The position numbers and the translations under genes were made by a program. A stretch of DNA of 64,000 nucleotides from contig NZ_CP083388.1 in NCBI RefSeq assembly GCF_020042285.1, positions 1,018,001 through 1,082,000 on the forward strand. The letters are read 5' to 3'. Numbering within the stretch: the stretch's first letter is position 1; each line of letters opens with the position of its first letter. Positions 9,434 through 20,400 of the stretch are shown here, piece after piece. Source of the DNA: Ferruginibacter albus. Lineage in GTDB: Bacteria; Bacteroidota; Bacteroidia; Chitinophagales; Chitinophagaceae. The notes beneath the pieces are model-generated. The model searched no databases. It worked only from the letters and a program-made list of their open reading frames with translations, and was not told the DNA's origin.

Positions 9434-11917
9434 TTAATTGCCCCCCAGACCTTCAGAACTTTTAGTACGTTTGGTTTCTTCTTCAATTCCCGTTTGTCTG
9501 GCTCGTGTTTGTTTCATTTGGTTATTTCCAAAATGATAAGTGAAGTTAAATTTAAGAATACGGCTTTCCCAATTACCGCTTGCGTCAGTGTAGGCGCCAC
9601 CGTAATCACTAATGCCACGCCATGGCATGGTATAAAAAATATCGCTGCAGCTTAGTTTAATATCAGCCTTGTTCTTTAATAATTTTTTTTGTAAGCCAAC
9701 ATCAACTCCCCAGGTAGGACTGCTTTTAAATGTTCCTGCCCAAACAGAAGGTCCTTCATAATAACCCGATAACTCTGCTGTATAACCACTGCCCAATGAA
9801 AATGTTTGTTGCGCATATAAGTTATAAGACGCTACTGAAAGATCAATATTTATCCTTCCATTGTCAATATCTCCTTTGTATTTACTATAGTAACCATTAA
9901 TATTTGCATAAATAGACCACCACTTGTTGATCTGGAAAGGCAATGAAAAATTAAGACTTACTATATCCTGGGAGGATAAATTGGTTTGAGTTATATAAGT
10001 GCGTGTTTTTTCCGCCGTGTCAATGATCCTTGCCTCAAAATCGCTTACATGGCTATAACTTAAAGAAGTAACAAACCTGTTTTTAAATGTGTGTGTTAAT
10101 TCTACAATATTGGTATACTGGGGTTTTAAAAAAGCATTCCCTTTTTGATAAGTAAGCTCATCTAATTTTATTTCAAAAGGGTTAAGATCCTGGTAACTTG
10201 GCCGGTCTATACGTCTGCTATACGATAAGTTCAGTGTATGCTTGTCATTGATAGTATAGGAGATATTGGCATTAGGGAAAAGTCCCGTATAATGCTTGAT
10301 TACACTATCATCAGAAGTAGTACTGTTGCTGAGTATCCTGGTCAATATTCCTTTGCTGTTAGTGTTTTCTGCCCTTAACCCTGCCTGTACCGACCATTTT
10401 GTGTTGATTATCTTGCTGTAATTAATATATGCTGCGTTTATGTTTTCAGTATAATCAAAATGATTGCTTTGTGAAGAATCTAAATAAGAAGCATTGTTTA
10501 TTATATTATAAAAATTTAAGCCGTTGGAAGTAGTAACATAGCTGAATTTGCCGCCGAACCCCAGCTTACCTTTTTTAAACGGCATTTCATAATCTAATTT
10601 GGCAGTATAAATATTTATGTCAATATTAGTACTGTTGGAGTAATTTTTTGAATAGAGAAAAGTTGTGTCAGTATCGTCTATCAATTTATATTCATTAGGC
10701 TGATAGCTGGTTTTTTTACTGATATAATAACCATAATCAGCATCAATGCTCAAGGAATGTCCTACCGTGTCTGCCAAATGATAATTCAAATTATAATCCA
10801 TGTTCTTCACATTACCCGGGATGGTATTACTGGCATAAAGCACTTTATATTTATACACCAAGGTAGATTCTTCAGGAGTAATGATGGTACTGCTGTTGGT
10901 AGTATTGCTTACATTGTTAATATTCCCTGTAGCAATAAAGCCAAGAGATGATTTCGCGGTAAGGTAATAGTCCAGTCCTGCTTTGAAATTATGCACCCAT
11001 CCAACAAAATTTTGATGACTGGTTTGATTATAAATGCTGTCACTCTGCTTACGATACAGGAATAAATTACTTTCCCTGTTTCCCCAATTAAAACTATACG
11101 TGCTGAATAAATTTATTTTTTTATCACGATAATTAAAGCTGAAAGCTTCCGGGTATTTAAAACTTTTGCCATAATTAATACCTGCTGATACAGAGCCGTT
11201 AAAACCTAATTTTTTATTTCTTTTTAGCCTGATATTGATAATACCGGCATTACCCGCAGCATCATATTTAGCAGATGGGTTGCTGATAATTTCTATTGCC
11301 TCTATATCAGAAGAATTAATGGAACGTAAATAAGCAGGTAGATCACTGCTGCCCATTTGTGTTGGTCTGCCATCAATATAAACAGCAACGCCGTTTTTGC
11401 CTTTTAAAGTGATATTATCGTCTTTATCCGTAACAACACCAGGCGATTTTTGTAATAGTTCAAACGCATTGCTTCCGGTGGCATTAATACTATTCTCTAC
11501 ATTAAAAACAGTTTTATCCTGTTTTACTTCTATCATTGGTTTAGCATAATTACTTTTAACTATTATGCCTTGAATATTTTTACTGGTATTAATTAGTGTA
11601 ACAGGAGAAATGCTGATATTTTCTTCGTCATTTATTGAAAAAACAGGTGAAAAAGATTTTTCATAACCTACGCACGAAACATTAATAAAATAATTGCCTT
11701 TTTTATAGGTTATAATTTCATAAGCGCCTTTAGAATTCGTTATCTCAGTTTTTACCAATGCAGAATCAGATGACCGTAATAGCATTACCGTGGCGGCATT
11801 TACAGGCTTGCCAAGGTTGTCTTTTACGTCACCATTAATTTTACAATGCGTTTGGGCTGTTAGTTTTAGCATTGTAAACACGAACACGAGTACGGATAAT
11901 GTGGTTTTCTTTCTCAT
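9434..11917 (-). CDS. Outer-membrane beta-barrel protein, TonB-receptor-like (OMP_b-brl_3)
   Basis: An 827-aa outer-membrane protein. A signal peptide ends near LKLTAQ. A carboxypeptidase-regulatory-like domain (about 25-110, CKINGDVKDNLGKPVNAATV) and a plug domain with AFELLQKSPGVVTDKDDNIT and KGKNGVAVYIDGRPTQMG follow. The rest is a beta-barrel with alternating aromatic strands and the segment LNLSYSRRIDRPSYQDLNPF. This architecture matches the outer-membrane beta-barrel family 3 proteins of Bacteroidota, which resemble TonB-dependent receptors. The tail after about 790 is short, polar and charged. The substrate is unknown, and no SusD partner is adjacent. Confidence 0.82.
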   Translation of the reverse strand: MRKKTTLSVLVFVFTMLKLTAQTHCKINGDVKDNLGKPVNAATVMLLRSSDSALVKTEITNSKGAYEIITYKKGNYFINVSCVGYEKSFSPVFSINDEENISISPVTLINTSKNIQGIIVKSNYAKPMIEVKQDKTVFNVENSINATGSNAFELLQKSPGVVTDKDDNITLKGKNGVAVYIDGRPTQMGSSDLPAYLRSINSSDIEAIEIISNPSAKYDAAGNAGIINIRLKRNKKLGFNGSVSAGINYGKSFKYPEAFSFNYRDKKINLFSTYSFNWGNRESNLFLYRKQSDSIYNQTSHQNFVGWVHNFKAGLDYYLTAKSSLGFIATGNINNVSNTTNSSTIITPEESTLVYKYKVLYASNTIPGNVKNMDYNLNYHLADTVGHSLSIDADYGYYISKKTSYQPNEYKLIDDTDTTFLYSKNYSNSTNIDINIYTAKLDYEMPFKKGKLGFGGKFSYVTTSNGLNFYNIINNASYLDSSQSNHFDYTENINAAYINYSKIINTKWSVQAGLRAENTNSKGILTRILSNSTTSDDSVIKHYTGLFPNANISYTINDKHTLNLSYSRRIDRPSYQDLNPFEIKLDELTYQKGNAFLKPQYTNIVELTHTFKNRFVTSLSYSHVSDFEARIIDTAEKTRTYITQTNLSSQDIVSLNFSLPFQINKWWSIYANINGYYSKYKGDIDNGRINIDLSVASYNLYAQQTFSLGSGYTAELSGYYEGPSVWAGTFKSSPTWGVDVGLQKKLLKNKADIKLSCSDIFYTMPWRGISDYGGAYTDASGNWESRILKFNFTYHFGNNQMKQTRARQTGIEEETKRTKSSEGLGGN

Positions 11918-12056
11918 TATACAAGTATTCGAATGGTAAATTTATTTAAATATTAAATATGCACAAAAACACAAATATTTATAACGCTTATTTACTGTGT
12001 GTATTATAGGTGTTTTTACTCTTTTTATGGGATGCGGATAACACAATATTTGAGGT

Positions 12057-12064
12057 TAACTTTG
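12057..12064 (+). promoter_or_regulatory. -7 promoter element of rimO
   Basis: TAACTTTG is a perfect TAnnTTTG match 17 nt before the rimO ATG. It implies a short leader starting about 12071. Confidence 0.5.
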
Positions 12065-12080
12065 CGTATTATTAATAATT

Positions 12081-13388
12081 ATGAAGACAAGAAGGTTGCA
12101 ACAGGACAAGGTTAATATTATTACTTTGGGGTGTAGTAAAAATATGGTTGACAGCGAAGTATTAAGCGGTCAGCTACAGGCAAATGATATTGATGTAGTA
12201 CATGAAAGCAGCAAAAGAGACCACAATATTGTAATCGTAAATACTTGCGGATTTATAGAAAAAGCGAAAGAAGAAAGTATAAATACTATCCTTGAGCAGG
12301 TAGATTTAAAGCGTAGCGGAAAATTAGACAAAGTTTATGTTACCGGTTGCCTCAGTGAACGTTATAAAAATAACCTTGAAGAAGAAATTCCTGAAGTGGA
12401 TGCTTATTTCGGAACGATGGAACTGCCTTTGATCTTAAAACAATTAGAAGCAGACTATAAAGCAGAATTGGTGGGAGAGCGCTTATTGAGCACGCCACAA
12501 CATTATGCTTATATGAAGATCAGCGAAGGATGTAACCGTACCTGCAGCTTTTGTGCTATTCCCTTAATGCGTGGGCAACATGTAAGCAAACCCATTGAGT
12601 TTTTGGTAGATGAAGCCAAGCGTTTGGTAGATAAAGGTGTAAAGGAAGTTATGTTGATCGCACAGGAATTGACCTATTATGGACTGGATATCTATAAAAA
12701 ACGGGAATTACCTAAATTATTGCATGCGTTGGCTGATGTAAAAGGTTTGGAATGGATTCGCCTGCATTATGCATATCCGTCAAAATTTCCTATCGAGATC
12801 ATTGATGCGATGAAGGAAAGGGATAATATTTGTAATTATCTTGATATGCCTTTGCAGCATGCCGCCAACAATGTCTTGAACTTGATGAAGCGCCAGATAA
12901 CAAGAGAAGAAATGGAAGAGTTGGTGGGAGAAATTCGTCTACGCATCCCCGATATATGTCTTAGAACTACCTTAATTGCCGGTTTTCCGGGAGAAACAAG
13001 AGATGATGTGGATGAATTAAAAACATTTTTACAAAAGATGCGTTTTGACAGGGTTGGTATTTTTACATACAGTCACGAAGAAGGGACAAGCGCTTACGAT
13101 ATGAAAGACGACATTCCTGCTGAAGAAAAAGAAGCAAGAGCGCAGGAAATAATGGAAGTGCAGCAGGAGATAAGCTATGAAAAGAACCAGGAAAAAGTTG
13201 GTAAGACATTTAAAGTGTTGATCGATAAAAAAGAAGCCGGAAGGTATTTAGGTCGCACTGAGTTTGATAGTGTAGAAGTGGATAACGAAGTGATTATTCA
13301 AAGCAAAAAGAAACTGACAATCGGAGAATTTGTAAACGTAAAAATTACAAAAGCTTACGATTATGATATAGAAGGGGAAGTAGTGTAA
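12081..13388 (+). CDS. rimO: Ribosomal protein uS12 methylthiotransferase RimO
   Basis: A 435-aa radical-SAM enzyme that methylthiolates the conserved aspartate of ribosomal protein uS12. The N-terminal UPF0004 domain carries the auxiliary cluster cysteines C18 (LGCSKN), C56 (NTCGF) and C90 (TGC). The radical-SAM cluster is C151-x3-C155-x2-C158 (CNRTCSFC). A C-terminal TRAM domain spans about 370-435. The sequence resembles RimO rather than MiaB in LGCSKNMVDSE. In many Bacteroidota rimO follows ftsY; here 6.5 kb separates them. It starts 17 nt after a -7 box and precedes bshC by about 100 nt. Confidence 0.94.
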   Translation: MKTRRLQQDKVNIITLGCSKNMVDSEVLSGQLQANDIDVVHESSKRDHNIVIVNTCGFIEKAKEESINTILEQVDLKRSGKLDKVYVTGCLSERYKNNLEEEIPEVDAYFGTMELPLILKQLEADYKAELVGERLLSTPQHYAYMKISEGCNRTCSFCAIPLMRGQHVSKPIEFLVDEAKRLVDKGVKEVMLIAQELTYYGLDIYKKRELPKLLHALADVKGLEWIRLHYAYPSKFPIEIIDAMKERDNICNYLDMPLQHAANNVLNLMKRQITREEMEELVGEIRLRIPDICLRTTLIAGFPGETRDDVDELKTFLQKMRFDRVGIFTYSHEEGTSAYDMKDDIPAEEKEARAQEIMEVQQEISYEKNQEKVGKTFKVLIDKKEAGRYLGRTEFDSVEVDNEVIIQSKKKLTIGEFVNVKITKAYDYDIEGEVV

Positions 13389-13489
13389 TAGAGCACTTAT
13401 GACAGCGTTCTATATATTTTGAACAAATTTATAATTCATACGTTTTAGTAAATTCGTCATTAATCATTCGCAATTCGTAAATAAAAAGG

Positions 13490-15046
13490 ATGTCAATTTC
13501 CGCTGACTGTATTAAGTATGAGCAAACAGGCTATTTCGGCAAGTTAGTAACCGATTATATCTCCGCCAATGAATCAATACAGCCTTTTTATAATCATCCT
13601 GTTTCTATTGATGGAATTAGAACTGCGATTGCCGAAAGAAAGAAATTCAATACAGGCAGAAATCTTTTGGTTACTGAATTAAAAAAGCAATACACTACAG
13701 TCGAAACTTCCCAGCAGGTAAATGTCAATATAGATCTACTCTTAAGTGAAAACACATTTACTATTACTACGGCACATCAGCCCAATATTTTTACCGGTCC
13801 ACTTTATTTTATGTATAAGATATTACATGTAATAAAAATTGCGGCATCCTTACAACAGCAATTACCTCAATATAAATTTGTTCCTGTTTATTACATGGGT
13901 AGCGAAGACGCAGACCTGGAAGAACTAAATCATATTTATATCAATGGAGAAAAATATGAATGGAAAACCGATCAAACAGGCGCTGTTGGCAGAATGAAGG
14001 TTGATAAAAACCTGTTGAAATTAATAGAACAAATGGAAGGAAGATTATTGGTGTATCCTTTTGGCAAAGAAGTGATCGATATAGTAAGATCGAGTTACAA
14101 AGAAGGTACAACCATTGAACAATCAACCTTTACATTGGTAAATAAATTATTTGCCGAATATGGCTTGGTTGTTTTATTGCCGGATAATGCTGCATTAAAA
14201 AAAGCATTTATTCCAATTGTTGAAAAGGAGCTGAAAGAAAATTTTTCACATAAATCAGTCGCAGAAACCATCTCAAAATTTCCACACGAATACAAGGTAC
14301 AAGCGGCAGGAAGAGAGATAAATTTGTTTTACTTAAAAGATGATAAAAGAGAAAGGATAGAAGCTGCCGATCCTAATTTGCAAGCTGAAATAAAAGAACA
14401 TCCTGAACGGTTTAGTCCAAATGTAATTCTCCGCCCTGTTTTCCAGGAATTGATCTTACCGAATATTTTATTTGTTGGTGGTGGTGGAGAAATCGGCTAT
14501 TGGCTGGAATTGAAAAAAGTCTTTGAAGCAGCCGGCGTTCCTTACCCGATCCTTACTTTGCGTAATTCTTTTTTATTGATCTGTAAAGAAAGAAGCGAAC
14601 AGGTAGATAAACTCAAGCTTTCTCTAACAGACTTATTTAAAAGCGAAATAGATCTGTTAAATGAATTGGTAAAAAGAGAAACGTCTATTCAATTATCACT
14701 TAGCAAAGAAAAAGAACAGTTAATTAACCTCTATAAAAATTTTCAAAACCTTGCAGGTAAAGCAGATGTTTCTTTAATGCAACATACAGAAGCATTGCAA
14801 ACAAAAGCATTGAAAAAAATAGATGCTTTGGAAAAGAAAATGCTGAAAGCTGAAAAGAAAAAATTCGAAGCTGAACAACGACATCTTCACAAACTAAAAT
14901 CACAACTGTTCCCTAATAACAATCTGCAGGAAAGAATCGATAATGGCTTATGCTATTATGCTAAATACGGAAAAGAGTTTATTCAACGTATTTACAACTA
15001 TTCATTAACCCTAGAACAAGAGTTTACTGTTTTAACGGAAGAATAA
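13490..15046 (+). CDS. bshC: Bacillithiol synthase BshC (cysteine-adding enzyme)
   Basis: A 518-aa protein that by family performs the last step of bacillithiol synthesis, adding cysteine to glucosaminyl-malate. Characteristic motifs are AHQPN (95-99) followed by IFTGPLYF, YYMGSEDADLEEL (134-146) and VGGGGEIGYWLEL. A long coiled-coil follows (about 400-480, rich in K, E and L), and the protein ends with a short C-terminal tail. BshC makes a low-molecular-weight thiol from cysteine, which links it to the sulfate-assimilation cluster 23 kb downstream. bshA and bshB are not in the window. A region rich in short A/T words (13389-13489) precedes it. Confidence 0.92.
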   Translation: MSISADCIKYEQTGYFGKLVTDYISANESIQPFYNHPVSIDGIRTAIAERKKFNTGRNLLVTELKKQYTTVETSQQVNVNIDLLLSENTFTITTAHQPNIFTGPLYFMYKILHVIKIAASLQQQLPQYKFVPVYYMGSEDADLEELNHIYINGEKYEWKTDQTGAVGRMKVDKNLLKLIEQMEGRLLVYPFGKEVIDIVRSSYKEGTTIEQSTFTLVNKLFAEYGLVVLLPDNAALKKAFIPIVEKELKENFSHKSVAETISKFPHEYKVQAAGREINLFYLKDDKRERIEAADPNLQAEIKEHPERFSPNVILRPVFQELILPNILFVGGGGEIGYWLELKKVFEAAGVPYPILTLRNSFLLICKERSEQVDKLKLSLTDLFKSEIDLLNELVKRETSIQLSLSKEKEQLINLYKNFQNLAGKADVSLMQHTEALQTKALKKIDALEKKMLKAEKKKFEAEQRHLHKLKSQLFPNNNLQERIDNGLCYYAKYGKEFIQRIYNYSLTLEQEFTVLTEE

Positions 15047-15056
15047 AACTATCTTT

Positions 15057-15500
15057 TTACTTAGCAATAGAGTAATCTTTAGGTAAGCTTTTAATTAATT
15101 CAATAAGCCTGGCTTTCACAAATTGTGCATTTTTATCAGTAATAATCATCGTCTCGTCTTCTCCGCCATTATAACCTCCTTTTTTAGCTTCTTTATATAC
15201 TTGTTGTCGATATGATTTAAATTGTTTATCTCTTTTTGAAAGCCACGCAAGCTGTTCGCTTTTAAGATTTTTCTTTTGAGTACTGTCACACATCGATCGA
15301 AGCTTCTTATATCTAACATTCAGCAAACTGTCTATTTGGTAGTAAAATGTTTCTGAACATCTCAACATCCGATCTCCTTGGTCTAAGCAGGACTGGTATT
15401 GAGTTTCTAAACTATCAATTGTTTTTATTGTTTGAGAGAATCCGGCCAAATAGGTCAAGCAAAATAAAAAAGTGATCTTTATGATCTTAAGATTTGTCAA
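15057..15500 (-). CDS. Secreted LprI-like (DUF1311) protein
   Basis: A 147-aa exported protein with a signal peptide (MTNLKIIKITFLFCLTYLAG, cleavage near FSQ). The mature part has the LprI/DUF1311 pattern: two spaced cysteines (YQSCLDQ, LRCSETFY), then LLNVRYKKL and LKSEQLAWLSKRDKQFKSYR. LprI of Mycobacterium inhibits lysozyme, but most family members are uncharacterised. It lies 26 nt downstream of purE on the same strand and faces bshC tail to tail with 10 nt between. A function in purine metabolism is not implied. Confidence 0.7.
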   Translation of the reverse strand: MTNLKIIKITFLFCLTYLAGFSQTIKTIDSLETQYQSCLDQGDRMLRCSETFYYQIDSLLNVRYKKLRSMCDSTQKKNLKSEQLAWLSKRDKQFKSYRQQVYKEAKKGGYNGGEDETMIITDKNAQFVKARLIELIKSLPKDYSIAK

Positions 15501-15526
15501 TTTAAAATTTGCTATTTGTAATTTAT

Positions 15527-16042
15527 TTACATATCATAATCATTCCTAAACCCGGCGCTCTTCGTATTCTTTACGCTTTCCATTACAATGTCATCCAGGT
15601 ATTCTTTATAAGCTTCCAGTTTGGCAGCAATGGTAGTATCGTGTAAAGCCAAAATCTGTGCAGCCAAAATACCTGCATTTTTTGCATTGTTTAAAGCCAC
15701 CGTTGCAACCGGCACACCGTAAGGCATTTGTAAAATAGACAAGATGGAATCCCATCCATCGATTGAGTTAGAAGATTTAACGGGAACACCGATAACCGGT
15801 AAAACGGTTTGGGCAGCAACCATACCCGGTAAATGTGCGGCACCACCAGCACCGGCAATAATAACTTTCAATCCTCTTGATTTGGCATTTTTTGCGTAAT
15901 CGGCTAAGCGATCAGGAGTTCGGTGGGCAGACACGATTGTCAATTCGGGTTCAACTTCAAACTGGCGCAGCATTTCAGCAGCGCCTTTCATAATGTCAAG
16001 GTCGCTTTCGCTTCCCATTATAATTCCTACAAGTGCAGACAT
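15527..16042 (-). CDS. purE: N5-carboxyaminoimidazole ribonucleotide mutase PurE
   Basis: A 171-aa class I PurE that converts N5-CAIR to CAIR in purine biosynthesis. Diagnostic motifs are GSESD (10-14), SAHRTP (38-43) and [10 protein letters not shown] (65-74), followed by [19 protein letters not shown]. The length is typical. Its usual partner purK is not adjacent; the upstream neighbour is the divergent efflux operon. A TAAGTTTG -7 box lies on the minus strand at 16070-16077. Confidence 0.95.
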   Translation of the reverse strand: MSALVGIIMGSESDLDIMKGAAEMLRQFEVEPELTIVSAHRTPDRLADYAKNAKSRGLKVIIAGAGGAAHLPGMVAAQTVLPVIGVPVKSSNSIDGWDSILSILQMPYGVPVATVALNNAKNAGILAAQILALHDTTIAAKLEAYKEYLDDIVMESVKNTKSAGFRNDYDM

Positions 16043-16069
16043 AGATAATTTGTTTTGATATATTCACGT

Positions 16070-16077
16070 CAAACTTA
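16070..16077 (-). promoter_or_regulatory. -7 promoter element of purE
   Basis: The minus strand reads TAAGTTTG, a full TAnnTTTG match about 28 nt upstream of the purE start. It is divergent from the efflux-operon promoter at 16182. Confidence 0.55.
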
Positions 16078-16181
16078 CTAATTAAAATTTATTCTGTTTA
16101 GATTCTATTAACAATTCGTTTTCTAAAAGGACCAGCCAGTTTTTAAAAAAACAATCGTCCAATACGCAGTTAAAACATTAA

Positions 16182-16189
16182 TATATTTG
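16182..16189 (+). promoter_or_regulatory. -7 promoter element of the RND efflux operon
   Basis: TATATTTG matches TAnnTTTG exactly, 20 nt before the ATG of the membrane-fusion protein gene. Confidence 0.55.
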
Positions 16190-16208
16190 CGCATACAATA
16201 GAAACAAT

Positions 16209-17270
16209 ATGCCCGTCAAAAATCTTTCGATACTTGGTTCCATTTTTTCCGTATTCATTTTGGTATCCTGCCATTCAAAAAAAGATGTAAAGCCAAAAAA
16301 AGATGCTCCTGTTATTGTGGACGTATTAATAGCAAAGTCACAAAGCGTTGACAATACTATTGAAGCCAACGGAACAATCATTGCAAATAATTCTGTTCAA
16401 TTACATCCTGAAGTTGTAGGAAGACTAGTATACTTAAATATTCCTGAAGGTAAGGCTGTAAAAAAAGGAACGGTGTTGGCAAGATTGAATGATGCAGACC
16501 TTCAGGCTCAACTTGCCAAATCAAAAGTGCAGTTAGACCTTTACCAAAAAACAGAAGAACGTTTAAAACAATTATTGGATGTAAATGGTGTGAACCAGGC
16601 AGACTATGATGCGGCATTGAATAATGTAAATGGTACCAAAGCGGATATTCAATACACACAGGCATTGATCGATAAAACTATTATCAAAGCGCCGTTTGAT
16701 GGGGTGATTGGGTTAAGACAAGTCAGCATAGGTGCTTATGTTTCTCCTTCTGATGTAATTGCATCCATGCAACAAACAAATGGAATAAGGATTGATTTTA
16801 CGTTGCCGGAACAATACAGCGATGTTATAAAAATTGGCGGTAAAGTAAATTTAGAAGTAGATGCTGCCAATGAAGCAAAACGTACTGCAACAATCATTGC
16901 TATGGAACCACAGATAAATCAAGACTCACGTAATATGACAGTACGTGCAATTGTGCAGGATGGAAAAGGAAATATAGGTTCGTTTGTAAAAGTTTTGGTT
17001 GATGTTGGCGCTAATAAAAAAGCAATCTTAGTTCCTACCAATTCAATAATACCGGATGATAAAAACAACCAGGTGATAGTAGTGAAAAATGATAAAGCAA
17101 ATTTTGTGAACGTACAGATTGGAATACGGCAAGCAAACAATGTAGAAATAGTGAAAGGTATAAATGAAGGAGATACAGTAGTTGTAACAGGCGTATTGTT
17201 TGCAAAACCAAAAGCCGCTTTAAAAGTGCGTAAGGCAAAAACATTGGAACAGTTTGCTTCAGAGCAATAA
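16209..17270 (+). CDS. RND efflux periplasmic adaptor (membrane fusion protein), lipoprotein
   Basis: A 353-aa HlyD/AcrA-family adaptor that would bridge the RND pump and the outer-membrane channel. The lipobox LVSC places the lipidated cysteine at C21. Then come a beta-barrel strand (VIVDVLIAKSQSVDNTIEAN), a biotinyl-lipoyl half (GRLVYLNIPEGKAVKKGTVL), an alpha-helical hairpin (about 90-135) and the second lipoyl half (IKAPFDGVIGLRQVSIGAYV). It is first in an operon with the RND pump and a TolC-type channel. A copy of repeat R1 lies in the 147-nt gap before the pump gene. Confidence 0.92.
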   Translation: MPVKNLSILGSIFSVFILVSCHSKKDVKPKKDAPVIVDVLIAKSQSVDNTIEANGTIIANNSVQLHPEVVGRLVYLNIPEGKAVKKGTVLARLNDADLQAQLAKSKVQLDLYQKTEERLKQLLDVNGVNQADYDAALNNVNGTKADIQYTQALIDKTIIKAPFDGVIGLRQVSIGAYVSPSDVIASMQQTNGIRIDFTLPEQYSDVIKIGGKVNLEVDAANEAKRTATIIAMEPQINQDSRNMTVRAIVQDGKGNIGSFVKVLVDVGANKKAILVPTNSIIPDDKNNQVIVVKNDKANFVNVQIGIRQANNVEIVKGINEGDTVVVTGVLFAKPKAALKVRKAKTLEQFASEQ

Positions 17271-17336
17271 TGTCCTTAAATGAGATTTTGAGAAGAATAA
17301 TTAGAATTTCTTCTTGATTATTGAATAAGAATAAAC

Positions 17337-17366
17337 GGTACAAGTGAGTGACACAACGATGATGAA
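17337..17366 (+). repeat. Dispersed repeat R1, copy a
   Basis: The sequence holds CAAGTGAGTGACACAACGAT followed by GATGAATAGA, between the efflux adaptor and pump genes. Its left edge GTACAAG (17338-17344) can pair with CTTGTAC at 17380-17386. It is in inverted orientation relative to copy b on the other side of the pump gene. Confidence 0.7.
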
Positions 17367-17417
17367 TAGATGCAGAATGCTTGTACAAAAAATAAAAACA
17401 AAACACCTCAGCAGTAA

Positions 17418-20400
17418 ATGAATATATCCGAATTATCATTAAAGCGCCCCGTTTTAGCAACGGTAATGAATTTAATGATCATCTTATTTGGTGTTGTTGG
17501 TTATACGTTTCTTGCCGTAAGAGATTACCCGGCTATTGACCCGCCCATTATTACCGTTACTACTTCTTATACCGGTGCCAATCCTGATATCATCGAAAGC
17601 CAGATCACAGAACCACTGGAAAAGCAGATCAATGGTATTCCGGGTATTCGTACCATCAGTTCTACAAGTTCATTAGGTAGCAGTAATATAACAGTAGAAT
17701 TCAATCTTGGTGCGGATTTGGAAGCTGCTGCCAGTGATGTACGTGATAAAGTAGGACAAGCGCAACGGGCATTGCCATTAGATATCGATGCACCGCCGGT
17801 GGTAACTAAGGCAGATGCCAATAGTGATTTCATTTTGTTGTTGGCAATACAAAGTCGTAGTAAAAGTCTAGCAGATCTAAGTGATTATGCAGATAACGTA
17901 TTACAACCGCAATTACAAACAATTGATGGAGTAAGTTCTGTAAATGTATTTGGCGATAAAGGGTTATCCATGCGTATTTGGTTAGACCCTGATAAAATGA
18001 CCGCCTACAACATTGCTTATAATGATATAAGCACGGCGATGACAAATGAAAACGTTGAAATTCCGCCGGGAAAAATCTACGGTAACAATACAGAGCTTAC
18101 TATTAAAACTTCGGGTAGGCTTACCAGTGAGAAAGACTTTAATGATTTAATTATTAGAGAAGACAGTACCGGTATTGTTCGCTTAAGTGATATAGCAAGA
18201 GTTGAGTTAGGTCCGCAAACACCTGAACAAAGTTGGAAATACAATGGCGTGAACGCAGTAGGCTTGGCGATCATTCCTCAACCCGGCGCTAATAATATTG
18301 AGATAGCGGATGAGTTCAATCAAAAATTAAAACAGCTTGAAACCGGTAATAAATCTGATATTCAGTTTAACGTGCTCGTTGATAATACCAAATACATTCG
18401 TCAATCTTTAGATGAAGTAAAAGAAACATTGCTGATCGCTTTTGGCTTAGTGGTATTGGTAATATTTTTCTTCTTTAGAAACTGGTTGATTGCAATTCGC
18501 CCATTAATTGATATTCCTATTTCGTTGGTGGCTACGTTCTTTATAATGTATTTGTTTGGCTTCTCTATAAATATATTAACCTTATTAGGAATTGTGCTGG
18601 CAACGGGTTTGGTGGTGGATGACGGTATTGTTGTTACCGAAAATATTTTTAGAAAACTGGAAGATGGATTGCCAATTCGTAAAGCAGCATTGGAAGGAAG
18701 TAAAGAAATTTTCTTTGCTGTTATCTCCACTTCAATTACACTGGCAGTAGTGTTCTTACCCGTTATTTTTTTACAAGGTTTCGTAGGTAGACTTTTCCGT
18801 GAGTTTGGCGTAGTGTTGGCAGCGGCAGTTTTAATATCAGCATTTGTATCACTAACGATAACGCCTGTACTAAATGTTTATTTAACCAAGAAAGATGCTT
18901 CTCATGGATGGTTCTATCAAAAAACAGAACCCTTCTTTCAGGGAATGGAAAATGGGTACAAGCGGTTGTTATCAGCATTCATGAAGATACGTTGGATTGC
19001 ATGGGTAATTGTACTTGCTTGTTTTGCCATAATTATAATATTGTGGTTTAGTACTCCAAGTGAATTGGCTCCATTAGAAGATAGAAGTACAATCCGCTTC
19101 ACAGCCACAGCACCTGAAGGAGCCAGCTTTAGCTATACCTCTAACTTAGCAGATCGCATTGGGAATTATTTATACGATTCAGTTCCTGAAAGAGATTTTG
19201 TTTTTGTGCGTACGCCTTCGGGTGGTAGCGTAAATACTACAGCTCCGCGTATCGGGCTTATTCCTCCCGATCAACGGAATCGTACACAAGATCAGATAGT
19301 AAACGATCTTCAAAAGAAATTGAATCGTTTTAACGATACAAGGATTTTTGCCGTACAGGAACAAACCATTGCTGTAGGTTCCAGCTCTAAAACAGGTTTG
19401 CCGGTGCAGTTCGTGTTACAAAATCAAGATCTGAATAAGCTAAAGGATATTATTCCAAAGTTCTTAGATGAAGCAAGAAAGGATAAAACATTTTCTAACG
19501 TAGATGTGAATTTAAAATTTACAAAACCTGAATTAGATGTCACATTAGATAGAATGAAAGCCAAAGACCTCGGCTTATCAACCAATGACATCATCTCTGC
19601 TATGCAGGCAGCTTTCAGCGGAGGCAGGCTATCGTACTTTATCATGAATGGATATCAATATCAGGTAATAGCGCAGGTTGATAGAAAAGATAGAAACGAG
19701 CCGGATGATATAACAAAATTGTATGTCCGAAATAATAAAGGAATTAATATTCCGCTAAGCGCTATTGTTAGCATGGCGCCTAATACAAGTCCGGCAACCT
19801 TATATCACTACAATCGTTACAAGTCGGCAACTATTTCGGCATCATTGGCGGAAGGTAAAACGATAGGAGATGGTATTAAAGCAATGCAGGCGATTTATAA
19901 TAAATTAGCGGATGCTTCGTATCAATCAGCATTGTCGGGTTCTTCAAGAGATTATGCAGAAAGCTCATCCAATATTTTATTTGCATTCGGGCTAGCAATA
20001 ATTATGATCTATCTGGTATTAGCAGCACAGTTCGAAAGTTTTACAGATCCGCTAATAATTATATTGACGCTGCCATTAGCAGGAGCAGGAGCTTTATTGA
20101 GCTTAACTATCTTTGGACAAACATTAAATATTTTCTCGGAAATAGGAATGATAATGTTGATTGGCTTGGCTACTAAAAACGGAATTCTGATTGTTGAATT
20201 CGCTAATCAAAAACGTGAGAAAGGAATGAGTAAGCTCGATGCTGTAATAGAGGCATCTGCACAACGTTTGCGCCCGATCTTAATGACAAGCTTGGCTACA
20301 TCATTAGGTGCATTACCAATTGCATTGAGTTTAGGCGCAGCATCAACAAGTCGTATTCCATTAGGTATTGTGGTAGTTTGCGGAATTTTATTTTCGTTGA

